The notes: generated by a model not told the origin, from the sequence alone. Numbered from the stretch's first letter, positions 1 to 12,976 are shown. The stretch is 64,000 bases of DNA from Certhia americana (GCA_018697195.1 CM031857.1:51295471-51359470), one strand, 5' to 3'. A program made the numbers and translations.

Positions 1-60
1 TACTTTCCTCTAAAACTGAGACACTTACAAATATTACTATGGGCAGAGAAGAGCTCATGA

Positions 61-556
61 TATAAGGACATGGACCTGCTGAAGTGAGTCCCAAGGAGGG
101 CCACAGAGATGATCAGAGGGATGTAACATCTCTCCTACATAGACAGGCTGAGAGAATTGGAGTTGTTCAGCCTGGAGAAAGCTCTGGGAGGACCTTATAA
201 CATCCTTTGAGCACCTAAAGGGGACCTTCAAGAGAGCCGCACAGGAACTTTTTCCATGTAGGGCATGTAGTGATAGGGCAAGGAGTAATGGCTTTAAATG
301 AACAGAGGGTGGGTTTAGATTAAATATTAGGAAGAAATTTTTTACTGTGAGGGTGGAGAGCCACCGGCAGAGGTTGCGCAGAGAAACTGTGAATGTCCAA
401 TCTCCGGAAGTGTTCAAGGGCAGGTTGAATTGGGCTTTGAGTGACCTGGTCAAGTGGAAGGAGACCCTGGGGCACCAAGGAAGGTTGGAAGTAGATGAAC
501 TTTAAGGTCCTTTCCAAGACAAACCATTACAGAATTCTTGATTTTATAATCCTATG
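61..556 (+). mobile_element. CR1 LINE fragment, 5'-truncated 3' end
   Basis: A relic of the chicken-repeat-1 non-LTR retrotransposon, covering the last ~500 bases of the element (end of ORF2 plus 3' UTR). It shows the landmarks of bird CR1 3' ends in order: the block around 'gatcagaggg', 'ttcagcctggagaa', a 'gataggg(c)aag' block, 'ttaggaagaaattttttact', and the terminal 'aaggtcctttcc'. It ends in a decayed terminal repeat (gattttataatcctatg). The reading frame is broken by stops, so it codes for nothing. Copies at 6584, 12977, 28690 and 50385 look like the same subfamily. The family call is firm; the 5' boundary is approximate. Confidence 0.92.
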
Positions 557-2415
557 AGAGAACGTTATCCTCTGATTCAGCTGATTCCCATGAGAGACAG
601 TCACAGTTCTTTTACAATGTTCTTGGAGAGTCCAAGAACATTTTATGATCAGACACCATGTACTAAGCATGAATAAAACACTCTATGGCAAAATCATGAT
701 GTCAAATTGAGGCAGCCCATGGCACATATAGAACCAGGTCATGGTATCTGGTGACATGCAGTGTTCAAAAATAGACGATAATATCGTTTTTTAACTCCAT
801 CTCTGAAGTTAAAGAGATGCAGCTTAGCAGTTCTCAGGATCAATAAGACAATAAATTCTTCCAAGTCTTTCTTAAGGTGCATAAATATTTTTTTGGATCT
901 GACCCTTAGCTTCATGCAGATTTCTTTCAAAATCCATTTATTTAGAGTTGCCCATTATGGCATATGCCATAGTGCGTAAATACCAATTCACTCAGATAAA
1001 CATACACTATGTATATTCCCACTTTGACCTGGGGAGGAGAGAGGGACACAAAGTGTGCTAGAAATTTATAAATATTGCAGAGAAAGTAAAATTTATATGA
1101 TGTGCAGGCAAAACTCCTGGTGGTTTGTTCCTTCTGTACATTTCAAGAGTCTGTTTTGAGAGAAATAATCTATTGCCTGTTTCTTGGAAATTCTTCCTAT
1201 GAATTAAGATTTTAATGTTAAAAAAATTAGTTTTATATAAATTTGAGGAATAGTGAGATTAAAAATAGTCACAGCTATATATTCAGGTCCATAATGTCAA
1301 ACAGTAGGTTACTATTGTTTTTTTACCATTTATTATAATAAAGTGTTTTATTTTGCTGCTTCAAATGACCCTTGCAAGAAAGGTGAAATAATATAATGGC
1401 TCATGGCAGAGATAATGTTCATAATTGAAAGGGAGTAGTTTTTTTTGGAACCAGTACTTTAAAAAATGCAGATTATGATTATATGGGTTTTGTATTTTCA
1501 GCTTTAATGCATTTTTCTTCCTTATAATAAATCCAGATAAATACTACACCTGCTAGATTTTTCATGGGACAAGAGGCATCTCATTCGTAAGAAAAATCTC
1601 TTCCTCATTTCCCCTCAAAGCCCTGGTAGAGCGCATCCTGTAAGTCAACAAATTTTTAACCTCAGATTTAAAATATGGATTGGAAATCAAGATCCAAAAT
1701 TGCAAATTCATTTTACATGTTTCTCCTGGAAATGCTTATTTTAAAATAATTCCCAGGCAGTTTTTAAGACTGCCTCTATGGACGTTATATGCTCATTCTC
1801 TTGCATAGTCTTGACCCAGAACCCCTCGTTTTCCAGAACGTTCAAACAAAGCACATCCTGAAGTGATCACAGACTGAGAGGTGATCAGGATGATGTCACT
1901 ACAGAGTTGGAATGTTGTTGAGCTACACAAAGAAGTTAATAGCACTTTGAAATAAATATTCAGATTAAACAATGGAATGTATGGAAGATAAATTATTTGT
2001 ATAAAAGAAACTACTGAAAATATTACCATGAGCTTGAATAAATATCAGATATTTTCATCTAATTTTCTGCCTTATTTCTTGTTTATTTGAGCCTTACAAT
2101 TACACAGTGATCTCTGTCGGCTTCCTTAGAGTTCATAGTCTTTTCCTCCAGAAATCATTCTTATGGCACAATAGGTTTTTTCAACCTCATAGACATTCTG
2201 TTCTGTGCTGGTTTTCCACCCACCCTTCCCTGGTAGCTAAGTGCACAACAGCCCACTCTAAGCAGCTCTTTTCACAGATGAAATATAGATTGTGTTATTG
2301 CAATACAGCTTCAATTTCCTTGGACTTCTCATTTATTCATCTGAAAATTTCACTTCAATAGTTATCAGAATCTTTACTTTTATACTTAAGAAATAAAATA
2401 CTAATATTTAGATTG
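557..2415. other. Unique AT-rich DNA, no gene seen
   Basis: This stretch between two CR1 fragments contains only short open frames (under 80 codons), none resembling a known protein. No tandem repeat, RNA gene or splice-bounded exon stands out. Small A or T runs occur, as expected for the composition. Confidence 0.6.
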
Positions 2416-2700
2416 TCATAGAATCACAGAATGGTTTGGGCTAGAAGGGACCTTGAAGATCATCTAGTTACAATCCCTCTGACATGGGCAGGAACATCTT
2501 CTGCTACACCAGGTTTCTCAAAGCACTATCTAGCCTGAATATGAACATTTACAGGGATGGGTCATCTTCAGCTTCTCTAGACAACCTGTGGAAGTATCTC
2601 ACCACCCACACAGTAAACAATTCCTTCCATATATCTAAAACTACCCTCTGTCAGTTTAAAGACATTGCCCCTTGACCTAGACAGGTCACATCAAGCTTCT
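2416..2700 (-). mobile_element. CR1 LINE 3' fragment, inverted
   Basis: Read on the plus strand it opens with 'tcatagaatcacagaatgg', the reverse complement of a CR1 3' terminus. It continues through 'agaagggacc', 'tctgacatgggcagg', 'agggatgggtcatc' and 'ctcaccaccc', the usual CR1 order in reverse. Similarity fades after about 2700, taken as the 5' truncation point. The short open frame across it is a by-product of the repeat, not a gene. Confidence 0.9.
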
Positions 2701-3000
2701 CTTCTACCAACACCTCAAGATCATCAGTTTCTCTTGATTTTATGGACCTATGCTTTTCCTAGATGGACCACACTATTCTGTAGGAGTTTTCTGTCCTCTA
2801 AGTTACTTCTAGCACATAACAACTGAGTAATGTTAATTTCTTAAATTATCTAAAAAACAGGATTCAAAAGTATACATATATTAGTTGATTAAGCACTCTT
2901 TGAGATCAGTGCTAAAGTGCTTATTTTAGAATGCAGAGGAAAAAAATATTAGACCAAAAAAGCCACTTGTGAAAATTTTAACCTGAGGTAGGTTTTTTTT

Positions 3001-3002
<2 letters not shown>

Positions 3003-3035
<33 letters not shown>
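3003..3035. repeat. Poly(T) tract, 33 bases
   Basis: An uninterrupted run of 33 T, preceded by a shorter run of 8 T after 'taggt'. It could be the poly(A) tail of a minus-strand retroposed transcript: the downstream plus-strand sequence near 3080-3090 contains 'tttatt', which is AATAAA on the minus strand. No recognisable gene body lies next to it, so a plain mononucleotide expansion is equally possible. Confidence 0.9.
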
Positions 3036-3039
<4 letters not shown>

Positions 3040-3910
3040 AACTGTCCTGAAAACACAGATATTACAGAAAATAGAAAAAAATTTATTTCTAAAAACCTAT
3101 TTCTCCTACCCACTCCTTCAGATCTCACCCCTCTAAGCCCAAAACCATGAAAACAACCACATCCAGACATTTTCTAAAGCTTCTATGAGGTATATTATTA
3201 CAAAGATGCTTCTTTGCAGTCTCAGTGCATCCCCACATGCTGTTACACATCTTTCATTTGTAAGTCTGAATCACAACATGTAGCAGCAAAAAGACCTCCC
3301 ACAATCTAAAAAGATTATCTTTCATGGGATGTTTGGACTACATGTCAAAAATGTTTTATCATATAGTATATCCAGAATAAACAGTGGACCGTACCTTCAA
3401 GGTATAAGACAGAGGGGATGAAATGTCCACTGAAACCAAAAGCAGAGTTTAACAGCAGCCAATCAGTAAATCATGAACTACAAACATTCATGATCCAGTC
3501 AGTACAATTATTCTTCAAAGAAATATTTGTTTAAACTATAACATTGTACTTCTATTTATACACATTGATTTTATTTCTACAGGCTATTTACATATTCTTT
3601 TCCTCACTCTGGGGTGGGTTTGTTTAAACATCCATTGCTCACTAAGATATTTTAAATCAAAGTTAGTGTCAAAGAAATATTCAGATGTTATTATATAGTA
3701 CATGTATTACAGCATGTTACATTCATTTCTATTTCAGTCAGATTAAGGAAGCCCAAGCACTTTGCTATTTATAAGTGACTTAAGTTCAAGAATCAAAAGA
3801 CCATACTTAACTAATTCATGGCAGTTAATTTTTGTGATTTCTGGGGTGTCTGAATTCAGGATTGTGATTCCAACTACAATGTTGCCGAGTGACACATTTT
3901 CACATACATT

Positions 3911-4005
3911 CAATATATATTATATTATAATATATATAATTTTTATATATATATGATATGTTCTACATATATTATACAATTATATATTATACAATATATA
4001 ATTAT
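3911..4005. repeat. AT-rich low-complexity block
   Basis: About 95 bases made almost only of A and T, with alternating TA steps and short palindromes such as 'tatatataatttttatatatat'. Such tracts can extrude as cruciforms and are often length-variable. No gene signal is associated. Confidence 0.85.
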
Positions 4006-6155
4006 GTTAATCAGATTTTGGTCAAAATATCTACTGATATGTTAATAACTAGGTATGTAAAAAAAATAAAAAAGAAACCATTCTTCTCTTAGTGAGTCAA
4101 AATATGCAATAAGAGTGTGTGTTACAATTTGCAAAATCACTTTGCTTATCTTGTTCTGGGTCAAATGATCAGCTGACGAAAAAGAAAATCCAGGACACGC
4201 TTGACATAATTTAAGACAAAGTCTTTGTTCTGTGATTCTAATTTTTTGCACAGCCATGCAGAACACTTGTTCTCCTGCTCTCTGTAAACATAATTTACCA
4301 CTATATAAATCACACAGCTTTTTTTTGTATTCAAAACCAAACTGGAAAAAAACTGGAAGTCAAGATATTTGGGGTTATATTAGAACTGTTCTTAATGTTT
4401 ACATGAACTACTAAATATTTTAAAGTCGTGTGTCTTAAAATATACAACAAAACATAAATGGTCAATCCTCAAAAAAATGCTATTAAAAAAAAAAAAAGAA
4501 ACTGAAATCAAGAATTGCAAAATCTTTGAGCAAGTTATTCTAAATTATTTTCTTTTTCAGTTTTTCTCAAGAAATGTTTAATATTTCTCACAGCAATGAG
4601 AGGACCTGAGTATGCATTAGATCTTATATCCTCAGGCCATGCCCAGTCAGCCATGTGTGCAAACAGGGTCACCCAGAATGAAAGCTGCCCACCACTGTCA
4701 CTTGATTTTGAGAGCATCACACCAGAAATCAAACAGAATATGTATCAGCATTCAGACTGTTGGAACAGACTCAAGGTTATAATAAAGCAAAATCTAGAGG
4801 ATTTTTGCATGATTCATTAAGGCTTTTGAACTTGTGCTGGGAACAGATGTTTAAATAGACAGGAAGGAAGAGAAGCACTGAGAGGACAATGATGAGCAGT
4901 GATGGACTTAGAAAATTCAGCCTGGTTCATCTTTTACATTCCCATACTGCAGGTGATGGAGCAGTCTCACTGAAATCTGCCTGAGATCAGTTTGCTCTCT
5001 ATCATATCACCTTCTGGGTTGGTAAAACACATGTAAACAAGTATTGGAAAAAAAAAAACCAACCAAAAACCCTATAATTTCTTTGAAAATAATTTTTTCA
5101 GATAAATCAATTAATTTCTCAGATACTGAAAATCCAACAAATCTGACATGATTTGTGAAATTTCAGTTCCTGTTACTAGAATTCACAGTCCAACAGGAAC
5201 TTAAATATTGACTTAAAAATGCAAATTTTGCTTTGAAGGATTGAAAATAAAAGAATAATGGTTGATCAAAACCCTGGAGTTTTGACTCACTGATTTTGAC
5301 AGGACTGGAAAAGCAAGTTTCATAGATTCTCCTTCTTCAGAGCTAAACAGCTTTGATAATTAGAAATAATTACGTATTTTTATTTTACTTTTTGATATGA
5401 TATGATTGTCTTAAGGAAGGATCAATTGTGACAGAATGATTACACTGGTATGTTTATCAAGTTCTGAATTTTTTTTCTTAAATAATTTTTACTTTTTGAA
5501 ATACAGAGTTCTACAGTAAGAACTGTAAGGATTTCTTAATTTTTAAGCAATTTTGGATGTCATTCTTATGGAATCTAAGCCTGTTGGAGCTGTGGACATC
5601 ATTGTAGAAAACTGCTGTTTTTACTACTAAAGATACACTAGTGAATAAATGAGAAAAGAAAACATGAAAATCTGAAAATTTTGTGATCAAATATTCTCAC
5701 TGAAACTGTGCAGGATTTTTTCTGCCTTTCAAACTTCAATCTGACTATATTTCAGCTGATGTGGTCAGTGGCTTTGTTCCCTAGTGAAAGAATAGCACAG
5801 TGTGTCTGTCTAATAGTGTGTCTTAGAATGTGAAACGATTTCCATAGTAGATATAAAGCTGATTTGACTTGGGGGGGAAAAAAAGGATATTTGCTTTCGA
5901 TATCAACAGATGCTTTCTAGCTCTAACAATTCCCATGTGGATCCACACCCAGCTATCTAATAAACCACAGAAATACATTACTATCCTCAACTATTTGATG
6001 TCTTCCAATTCAGACCAGATCTATAATTTATAAAGGACTTCAGTTAATTCCAGACAGTAGGTTCATGTTTCACATATCAAATGCCTCATAATTTAATTCA
6101 GAAGAAATCAGCAGTGCTGACAAATGAGTAGTCAGGAAAAGGAATTGGAGTGCAA

Positions 6156-6179
6156 GGCATGGCATGGCATGGCATGGCA
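6156..6179. repeat. (GGCAT)n pentanucleotide microsatellite
   Basis: Just under five perfect copies of GGCAT, preceded by 'gcaa'. The short open frame that crosses it has no family resemblance. Confidence 0.9.
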
Positions 6180-6583
6180 GGAACTAGCACAAGTCCTATC
6201 ATTTTTTACTTGTTATGTGTTTATCTTTTCTGTTAATTTTGCATGTCAGATCAGTAATTATGTGTTACAAAACAACATAAGACCATTCATCCAGGGTAAG
6301 CATGATCACTGATGACAACATGTCAGAGAGACAGAATGTGTTGACAGTGACATATCCCTGGAAGTCTACTTTGCAGTCATGATTCATTAAATCACATTCA
6401 ACACTACATTAAATAGAGGCAAACTTAACTTAAAGCTGTTAGTAGGAAAGCATGTGTTTCTGAGTGTGTACAGAGGCATACTTTTTTAAAGCATAAGTGG
6501 AATCTTGGGAAAAAAAATACATGAATTTCATTGTTGTGTAATATAATCCTTGAGGTAATTCATTTAAGCATAAAAACAGTTTT

Positions 6584-7055
6584 GAATGGAATTGTTGGAG
6601 GGAGTCCAGATGAGAGATGTTAAGATGATCAGAGGTGTGGAGCACCTCTCTAATGTAGATAGGTAGGAAAGTTTGGGCTTTTAAACCAGGAGAAGGCTCT
6701 GGGAAGATCTTATAGCATTTTCCAGTACCCAAAGGAACCTGCAAGAGTGCTGCTGCACAGGGTCTTTTTAAAAGTGTATAAAGTGATAGGACAAGGAATA
6801 ATGGCATTCAACTGGAAGAGGGTAGATTTAGATTAGACTTGAAGAAGAAATTCTTTAATGTGAGAATAGTGAGGCACTGGCTCAGATTGCCAAGAGAACC
6901 TGTGGATGCCCCATCCTTGCAAATATTCCAGGCCAGGTGGGGTGTGTTCTTGAGCAACCTGGTCTAGTGGAAGGTGTCCCTGCCCCTGGAAAGGGGTTTG
7001 AAACTAGGTGATCTTTAAGGTCCCTTCCAATCCAAACCATTCTGCGATTCTGTGG
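6584..7055 (+). mobile_element. CR1 LINE fragment, 5'-truncated 3' end
   Basis: Same CR1 subfamily pattern as 61-556. It shows 'agatgatcagagg', 'ggagcacctctc', 'ccaggagaaggctctggga', 'ataggacaaggaataatgg', 'tagatttagattagac' and 'gaagaagaaattctttaatg'. It ends 'aggtcccttccaatccaaa' followed by 'tctgcgattctgtgg', a decayed CR1 terminal repeat. No intact reading frame remains; open frames on the opposite strand across it are artefacts of the repeat. Confidence 0.93.
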
Positions 7056-8990
7056 ATGTTTCATTTAGTAAAGATAGAGCAGCAAAAATATCATCACAAT
7101 GCAAATATTTATAGCATGGTGCAGTATGATATAATGTATTTCATTTCAACTCTATTTTAAACAGCTTTCATTCAAAATCATGTTATGCTATTTCCAGAAA
7201 TATTTGATCATTATGAACCTTCAGACATTTTCTATAAACATTTTTATGCAAATGTTTATTATGCAGTAAAAATATCTCCTGATGCGATATTATTGTTAAT
7301 GCAAGTGACAGACAGCATACTAAGCAAAATGCAATGAAGGAAAAGTTTGAGAAGCAATATCTCAATGCAGCATAATACATATTTGCATTAGCCAAATTGT
7401 CTGTATTTAATATGAAGCTGAGCTAAGCTTAATTTAATTATTCTTTAATTTCTCAACCTGGACACCTAATTTTGCTTTCTGAAGCTCTGCTTTTGCTTCC
7501 CACTGCACAATTACTTCAAATGTAGAAGATTCCCCAAACCAGGTATATCAGAATGGTTTCATCTCACATTTAACTCTGGAAGAAGCATAATTCTACTTGG
7601 GGTTTATTGTAACATAGATTCCTGAGATACTTGGCCTGAGTGAAATGCAGCCCTTCAGTCAGCATGAGTTGCAGCACTTTGTTCACTTCAAAGAAGAAAA
7701 GGATGGGCTGCAGCCTGGAGATCTTTGAGCTGCCTAGCACTGCAAAGACTGTTTGCTTGTTAGCTGCTACTTGCTTGCTAACTTTGTAGGAGGGAGAGGA
7801 GGAGAAGTCTTTATTCTTTTTCACTATTTGAAGTTGTGTTACTTTCACAGCCTTTGCAGATTAAAGCCTAGATGGTGTGTAAAAATGTCATTACCACTCT
7901 TACTGGTCTTATCAGAGAGTATTTGTTTTGTTAGGAGATATGAAGTGAGTAAACATTCTACTTTTACTCTGTTGCACTGACTTTGCTTAGTATTTTGTTC
8001 TTTGAAATTTGGTTAAATCAGCAGAAGAAGCTCAGAAGTATTAACCAGGATATATGAACATAGCTGTGTCTTCTCACCAGGGCTGCCAAAGAGAACTGCA
8101 TTTTTTTTGCATCTTGCCAATCATCCACTGCTCTGATGTGAAAGAATGGTCTAGAGACAATTTGATTTGACATTAAAACCATGAATGACACACAGCATAT
8201 ATTTCTTTCTTATTGTTCATAATGTTGCAGCCTCTTTGTTTTTGTTTTGTTTCACACCTGTATTGACTGGAAAATCAGTGCGTGAGGAAAAAAAATGCTT
8301 AAAATGTCATACCTGTTAAAAGAAATGGAAGCCAAATCAAATAAATTCCATAGAAGAGTGTTTATTAATAATTCTAACCACTAAGGTTTAATAGGAAAAG
8401 TATAAACATCACCATCCCTACCTATGCTGGTGTTCCCTCAGGAGAGGAAGAGGCAAGGAACCTTCAATTGCTAGCAGAGACAACATCTGGAGAGCCAGGA
8501 CCCAGCTAATGAAGTGCTGGCCCTACAGGCATAGACTGTAGTACACCTGAGCAACCCAGAGAGGGTCTTTGATGACCATCCTCCTCAACTTAAGTAACTA
8601 AATTCTGTCTCTGAAGCACTCAGTAGGGCTGCAGCTCTTCTTGAGAACACTTAATGTGAATTCAAACATGCATAAACTTCTCAGTATTGTTTGTTGTTCA
8701 ACATCTGGGACAACCCTGTTTCACTGAGCGGGATGTTAACATTGCAGTTGCCTGCTGATAAAGTCTGTTTCTTCTTTTAGACTCTTAAAAGATTAAGTAT
8801 AATATTTAAGTCTCGTGTTCGTGTTCATCTGTTTGGTTTCAGCTTGTGCTCATCCTTCATCTCTTTTTTCTCTCTAAGTTAACCTGAAAAGTAATAATTA
8901 TGTCTCTGATTTCCAGGTATTTCTTTCTCTATATGTCTCACTTACTTTTAGGTCTTCTGTGGGTAACAGCATTGATTCACTGTGTTTCAG
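7056..8990. other. Unique DNA, no gene seen
   Basis: AT-rich single-copy-looking sequence. Open frames reach 92 codons (minus strand, 7570-7848) but show no domain, signal or family resemblance. No repeat unit or RNA gene was recognised. Confidence 0.55.
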
Positions 8991-9063
8991 ATTCCTCCAC
9001 AGATCAACATGACAGACCATCTCTCCTTGAAAAATTGTCTGCAAGCTGAGACGGGAGAAAAAG
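8991..9063 (+). other. Weak candidate exon (73 bases)
   Basis: The segment follows 'ctgtgtttcag' (a fair 3' splice site with a moderate pyrimidine tract) and ends in 'aaag' followed by 'gtgagg' (a fair 5' splice site). One frame is open throughout and contains an ATG at 9010, giving a 24-residue peptide that I do not recognise. Pairs of splice-like signals this close occur often by chance. It could be an exon of a non-coding RNA, of a gene extending outside the window, or nothing. Confidence 0.15.
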
Positions 9064-10565
9064 GTGAGGTGCTGTAAGACTTACTTGACATTTAAGATGG
9101 CAAACAGCTGCATGTGTAATTGTGCAGTTAGAATATCATTACCTAGTCTAAAAATATCTTTCTAAAAGTTCATTTGTACCAAAGAATAAATATTTTTATT
9201 AGCATACGCTTAGCCAAACCATCAGACTGAAGACCAAACTAGTGCCAAGAAATCACTTTGTTATACTTACTAAGCATACCACAGAGATACAATTTAAATT
9301 TAAAACTCCTAACTCCTAAGCCAGAGCAAATATTTTACTAAAGAAAGTGTAGGTTGCTTTCAAAATGTACAGAAAATTTCTTACATGAACATCCTTCAAT
9401 CTTTTTAACATTCAGTAAATGAAGTAACTTTTTCTTTCCTAAAATAATTGCTTTGTTTCAAAAGCCTCTTCCAAAACTCATCCACACAGGTGTTTGACCA
9501 TAGTTTTCTGGGGAGTCTTTCCTTCATCCTCTGTGTTGTTTTTGTTTGGTGATGGGATTCAAAATAATTCTGATTCTGGAAAGCGTGAAATAGTTCTGGT
9601 GCCTTCTGGGTGCCTTCACCCTCTGCTCTGACTAACATCAGCTCACCCATATTGCAAGATTGGAGGGAGCTTTTTGTTTACCAGATTTTAACACTGAGAC
9701 ATCAAACTAACTTCATAAAGGCAAAATTAAAAACCTCATGCATTGCACCAACAATTGAGTTAGCGGTCTTTTGCAAACCTAATTTGGAAACAATTCATGT
9801 TTTAGGAACTAATTCATGTGTTCATAGAATGCTTTAATTAAGAAGCCTAAATGTATGTCTATAATATAAAAGATGTATCAATAACATAAAAAATGGGACT
9901 TGAAAATTTTTTATGTAAATTATATTTATGTACAGCAGTATATTTTGTGAGAAGCAGACTCCATAACGCCCTCTATACTCAACCATAACAAAATTTAAAT
10001 AACACACACACACACACACACACATATATATGTACCTTTTGATATATTCCTTGAATGTTGTGCCTTAGTTTGCAATACCCATTTCCAGTGCTAAAAATTA
10101 ATTAGTCAAAGCTTTTAACTAAATTAGCTGCTACATATTATTTGCAAAATCTGGGCCACATAAAATGTTCATTCATTAAAATTAGGGGGAAAAGAACATG
10201 TTAAAGAATTTCTTTGTTTAAATTAATTATAACATTAATTTAAATTTATCTTCACAGATACCATGCATAAATAATTCTATTACTTAAGGTTATTAGTGAT
10301 CTCATATGTTGCAGTTCTGATATTTTAAAAATATTCTGCATGTGAATGTGCATGGAAATATTTTGAGGCAGAGAATGTAATTGCACCTTTCACAATTTTT
10401 ATGTATTCAAGTGAAAATTTGAATATGAATTGAAGATTCATTGGTTGGGAGAGGTTTATGCTTTTGACCCAATGGATGATCAGGAAAGGCTCTCAGTATG
10501 ATTTTCATTATTATCTTTTATGATATTTATGATATTACTCTAATCAAATATGTGTTTCTCAAAAA
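9064..10565. other. Unique AT-rich DNA with a CA repeat
   Basis: No gene is recognisable. The only distinct element is the short CA/TA microsatellite near 10002. Open frames are under 85 codons. Confidence 0.6.
10002..10031. repeat. (CA)n-(TA)n microsatellite
   Basis: About eleven CA units running directly into four TA units (cacacacatatatatg). Typical compound dinucleotide microsatellite. Confidence 0.95.
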
Positions 10566-10890
10566 GTGGGATGGACATTTTGTCCAGAAGGATACTGTGA
10601 GAGACACTATCAAAACCTTTACTGAAGTCCAAAATGATTACATCAGCTGGCTTTGCAACATGAATTAGCTGGGTTATCGTGTTTTAGACAGAAATTGGGT
10701 TCAACAAGCAGTACTTTCCCCTCAGGAAGATGTGCTGGCTATCAGTGATGACTGTCTTTTCGTCCAGGTGTTTTTCAGCGCTACCCAGAATAATCTTTTC
10801 CATGGTTTTTACCAGGCACTGAAGTGAGATGGACATGCTTGTAATTTCTGGGGTACTCTTTCTTGCCCTTCTTGACAAAAAAATTGTTGC
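10566..10890 (-). pseudogene. CR1-type LINE reverse-transcriptase fragment, decayed
   Basis: On the minus strand, 10594-10630 translates to LDFSKGFDSVSHS, matching motif A of CR1/jockey-clade non-LTR reverse transcriptases (catalytic Asp in LDF). Further upstream on that strand, around 10820-10700, lie the remains of the preceding conserved segments: a 'VPGK...MEKII' block and a 'DSQH...GK.CL' block. These are split between frames and interrupted by a stop between the two parts, so at least one frameshift and one nonsense change are present. Unlike the other CR1 pieces here it is internal ORF2 sequence, not a 3' end. It is dead; no function is expected. Confidence 0.82.
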
Positions 10891-11038
10891 TTCTGAACCT
10901 GAACTTTTAAGAGATTGGCAGCTGGAAAGAACCTCACGTTTTGTTCAGTTTAGAAGTCTGTCCCAGGAAAATGCTTTCATATTGACAAGACCCCATTTAC
11001 AAGATAGATTACCCTAAAATATATTTGGCAAACTCTGT

Positions 11039-11043
<5 letters not shown>

Positions 11044-11071
<28 letters not shown>
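11044..11071. repeat. Poly(A) tract, 28 bases
   Basis: A run of 28 A after 'ctctgtaaagt'. No AATAAA-type signal is visible within 30 bases upstream, so evidence for a retroposed transcript tail is weak. It is best listed as a mononucleotide repeat. Confidence 0.9.
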
Positions 11072-11078
<7 letters not shown>

Positions 11079-12130
11079 GTTGCCAGAGACAAGAGGAAAA
11101 AATCCATCATGAAAAGGAAAAGGGTTACGTATCTAGAGGCAGGAAAGAACAAACATGCATATGCTACAGAGGATAGATGACAAAATTAAGCTGGCAGTGG
11201 TAGTTATCTACAACAGAGAGAAAGATGCCCTTAAAAGGAGTGAATAATTTCTTCCTAAAATGTACAGTGAAAGTAGGCAGAATAATATACTTCTGCTTTC
11301 CATAGAGAGTAAAGGCAGTCTAAGCAAAATGGCCAAATGCAGATATTTAAATTCTAAGCTTTGTGTGTGTAGACTCAAACAAGAGGAATCCAAATCCCAT
11401 CCACAGGATCACATGAAATTCAACATATTTTCCCTATAGAGCCATTTGTTGAACTTAAACAAAATTGTTAAAAGTAGAAAAGCATGTGTGCTATAGGAAC
11501 TAGGACAGGCATACAGGCTCAGGACAGATTGGATACACACCAAGTTTATTTTTTTATAAAAAACACAAATAGAAACTAGTGACTTGGATGACCGAGGGTG
11601 ATATTTTCAAAGGTGCTTCAAGACTCCTAGTAGATTTTAGTTCTTATGGCAGTGTTAGAGCAAGGCATGTTTCATCCTGCCTTACCAATATCGGTAGCTG
11701 GTACCCTAAGTTCCCCAGCACAACATTTTCTATGGAGCTTAAACAGTACAGTATCACAGAGCAGCAGGAGACATATCTAGTTAATATTCAACCACTGTTT
11801 CTTTAAGAGGTATTTTCCTAGAAAACTGACCTTTGCACAAAGCCTGAACTGAAGCCTACTCCAATCAGTCAAGCAGAGGTACTCATATTTAGGAGTTTCA
11901 GTTTCAGGAAAGACTTGAGTATCTCTAAGTGTATTTCTTCATAAAATGAAATACTTCTTTTCAGCTAGCAGAAAATATATTTAGGCACTGATTTAACAGA
12001 GCACTTTACTCTTAGCATTGCTACCATGACTTTCAGTGCCTAAAATACATCTTTATGGAAAATCTCTACGGATTCAGGACTGTGAACACTCTGTTGGCCT
12101 CTTGTTCTCATATGTTTCACTGCATTTACA

Positions 12131-12182
12131 ATTTAAAATTAAATTTAATTTAATTAATTAAAATTTACATTTAAAATTAAAT
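12131..12182. repeat. A/T-only imperfect palindrome
   Basis: Fifty-two bases almost entirely A and T, built from 'atttaaaattaaat' repeated at both ends with 'ttaattaatt' between. It is self-complementary in part. Low-complexity DNA, no gene signal. Confidence 0.8.
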
Positions 12183-12976
12183 ACATTCATCATAAAGATT
12201 AACCTTGATGAAAGGGAAGCAAGACTGAGAATCCTGCTAATTCTGCTCCAATAAGGACAAGTTTCCTGAAAGCCTTCATACCTCTAAGATTGGTGCAATC
12301 CTGTACTTCATTAAAGAAAAATATTTACTCTTCTAAAGTGGCTCTTAAGTCCAAGATGCTGCTGCCAGAATTTCACAATATTTAGAAAGAGTTTAATTCA
12401 AAGGCAGGACTTTTACTTTTCAAGTGATTATCTACCAATGGGAGAAAATTCAGCTGAGGAAGGAAGACAACACCTCCAGGAATCTGATTGTTTAATTAGA
12501 AGAACGAGATGCGGCAAAAGATTGGTCAAACCAAGAGCTGCATTAGACGTCCTAAAACTTAATGCATCTGAGTCCTCCTTTCCTTCTACCCTTCACTCAG
12601 CTTTCTACTGGTTCATGCTACAGATCTTTAGCTTGCATCTTGGAGTTAGTATTCAAGGGGTGGAAAGAAGGAAATCCATTCACAAGGCCACAAATCAAAG
12701 CCTGAATTTCATGACACACAGTCATCTTAAAAAGAGACTGCTGACTCAATTTTTAAAGCATGCAGACAGTCCGTGGGCTTCCTGGCTCTCACTTATATCT
12801 ATATTTCTAAGTCAGTGAAGTCAATCCTTAGAAATTTCTCATGAGTCATTCCCCATTAAAAATTCTTTGGTACTAGGCTGATTCATAAGGAGGGACTCAG
12901 GACTTAAGGTTTATAAAGTTTATACGTCTCTTGGCTTCTAGTTTTAAAAGGTTTAAGTATAATTTAAGTATGAAAA

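Larger units (their letters stand above)
2701..6583. other. Unique AT-rich DNA with simple repeats, no gene seen
   Basis: Apart from the T tract near 3003, the AT-rich block near 3911 and the GGCAT repeat near 6156 (listed separately), nothing is recognisable. Open frames are all under 80 codons and show no family resemblance. Confidence 0.6.
10891..12976. other. Unique DNA, no gene seen
   Basis: Contains the poly(A) tract near 11044 and an A/T-only block near 12131, listed separately. A 126-codon plus-strand open frame at 12438-12818 starts at 'accaatggg' but shows no domain, transmembrane pattern or family I recognise. Its length is not remarkable for a window this size. Confidence 0.55.

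Noticed and set aside
12438..12818. 126-codon plus-strand open frame
   Set aside because: No domain, family or splice context; length is within what chance gives across six frames of 64 kb.
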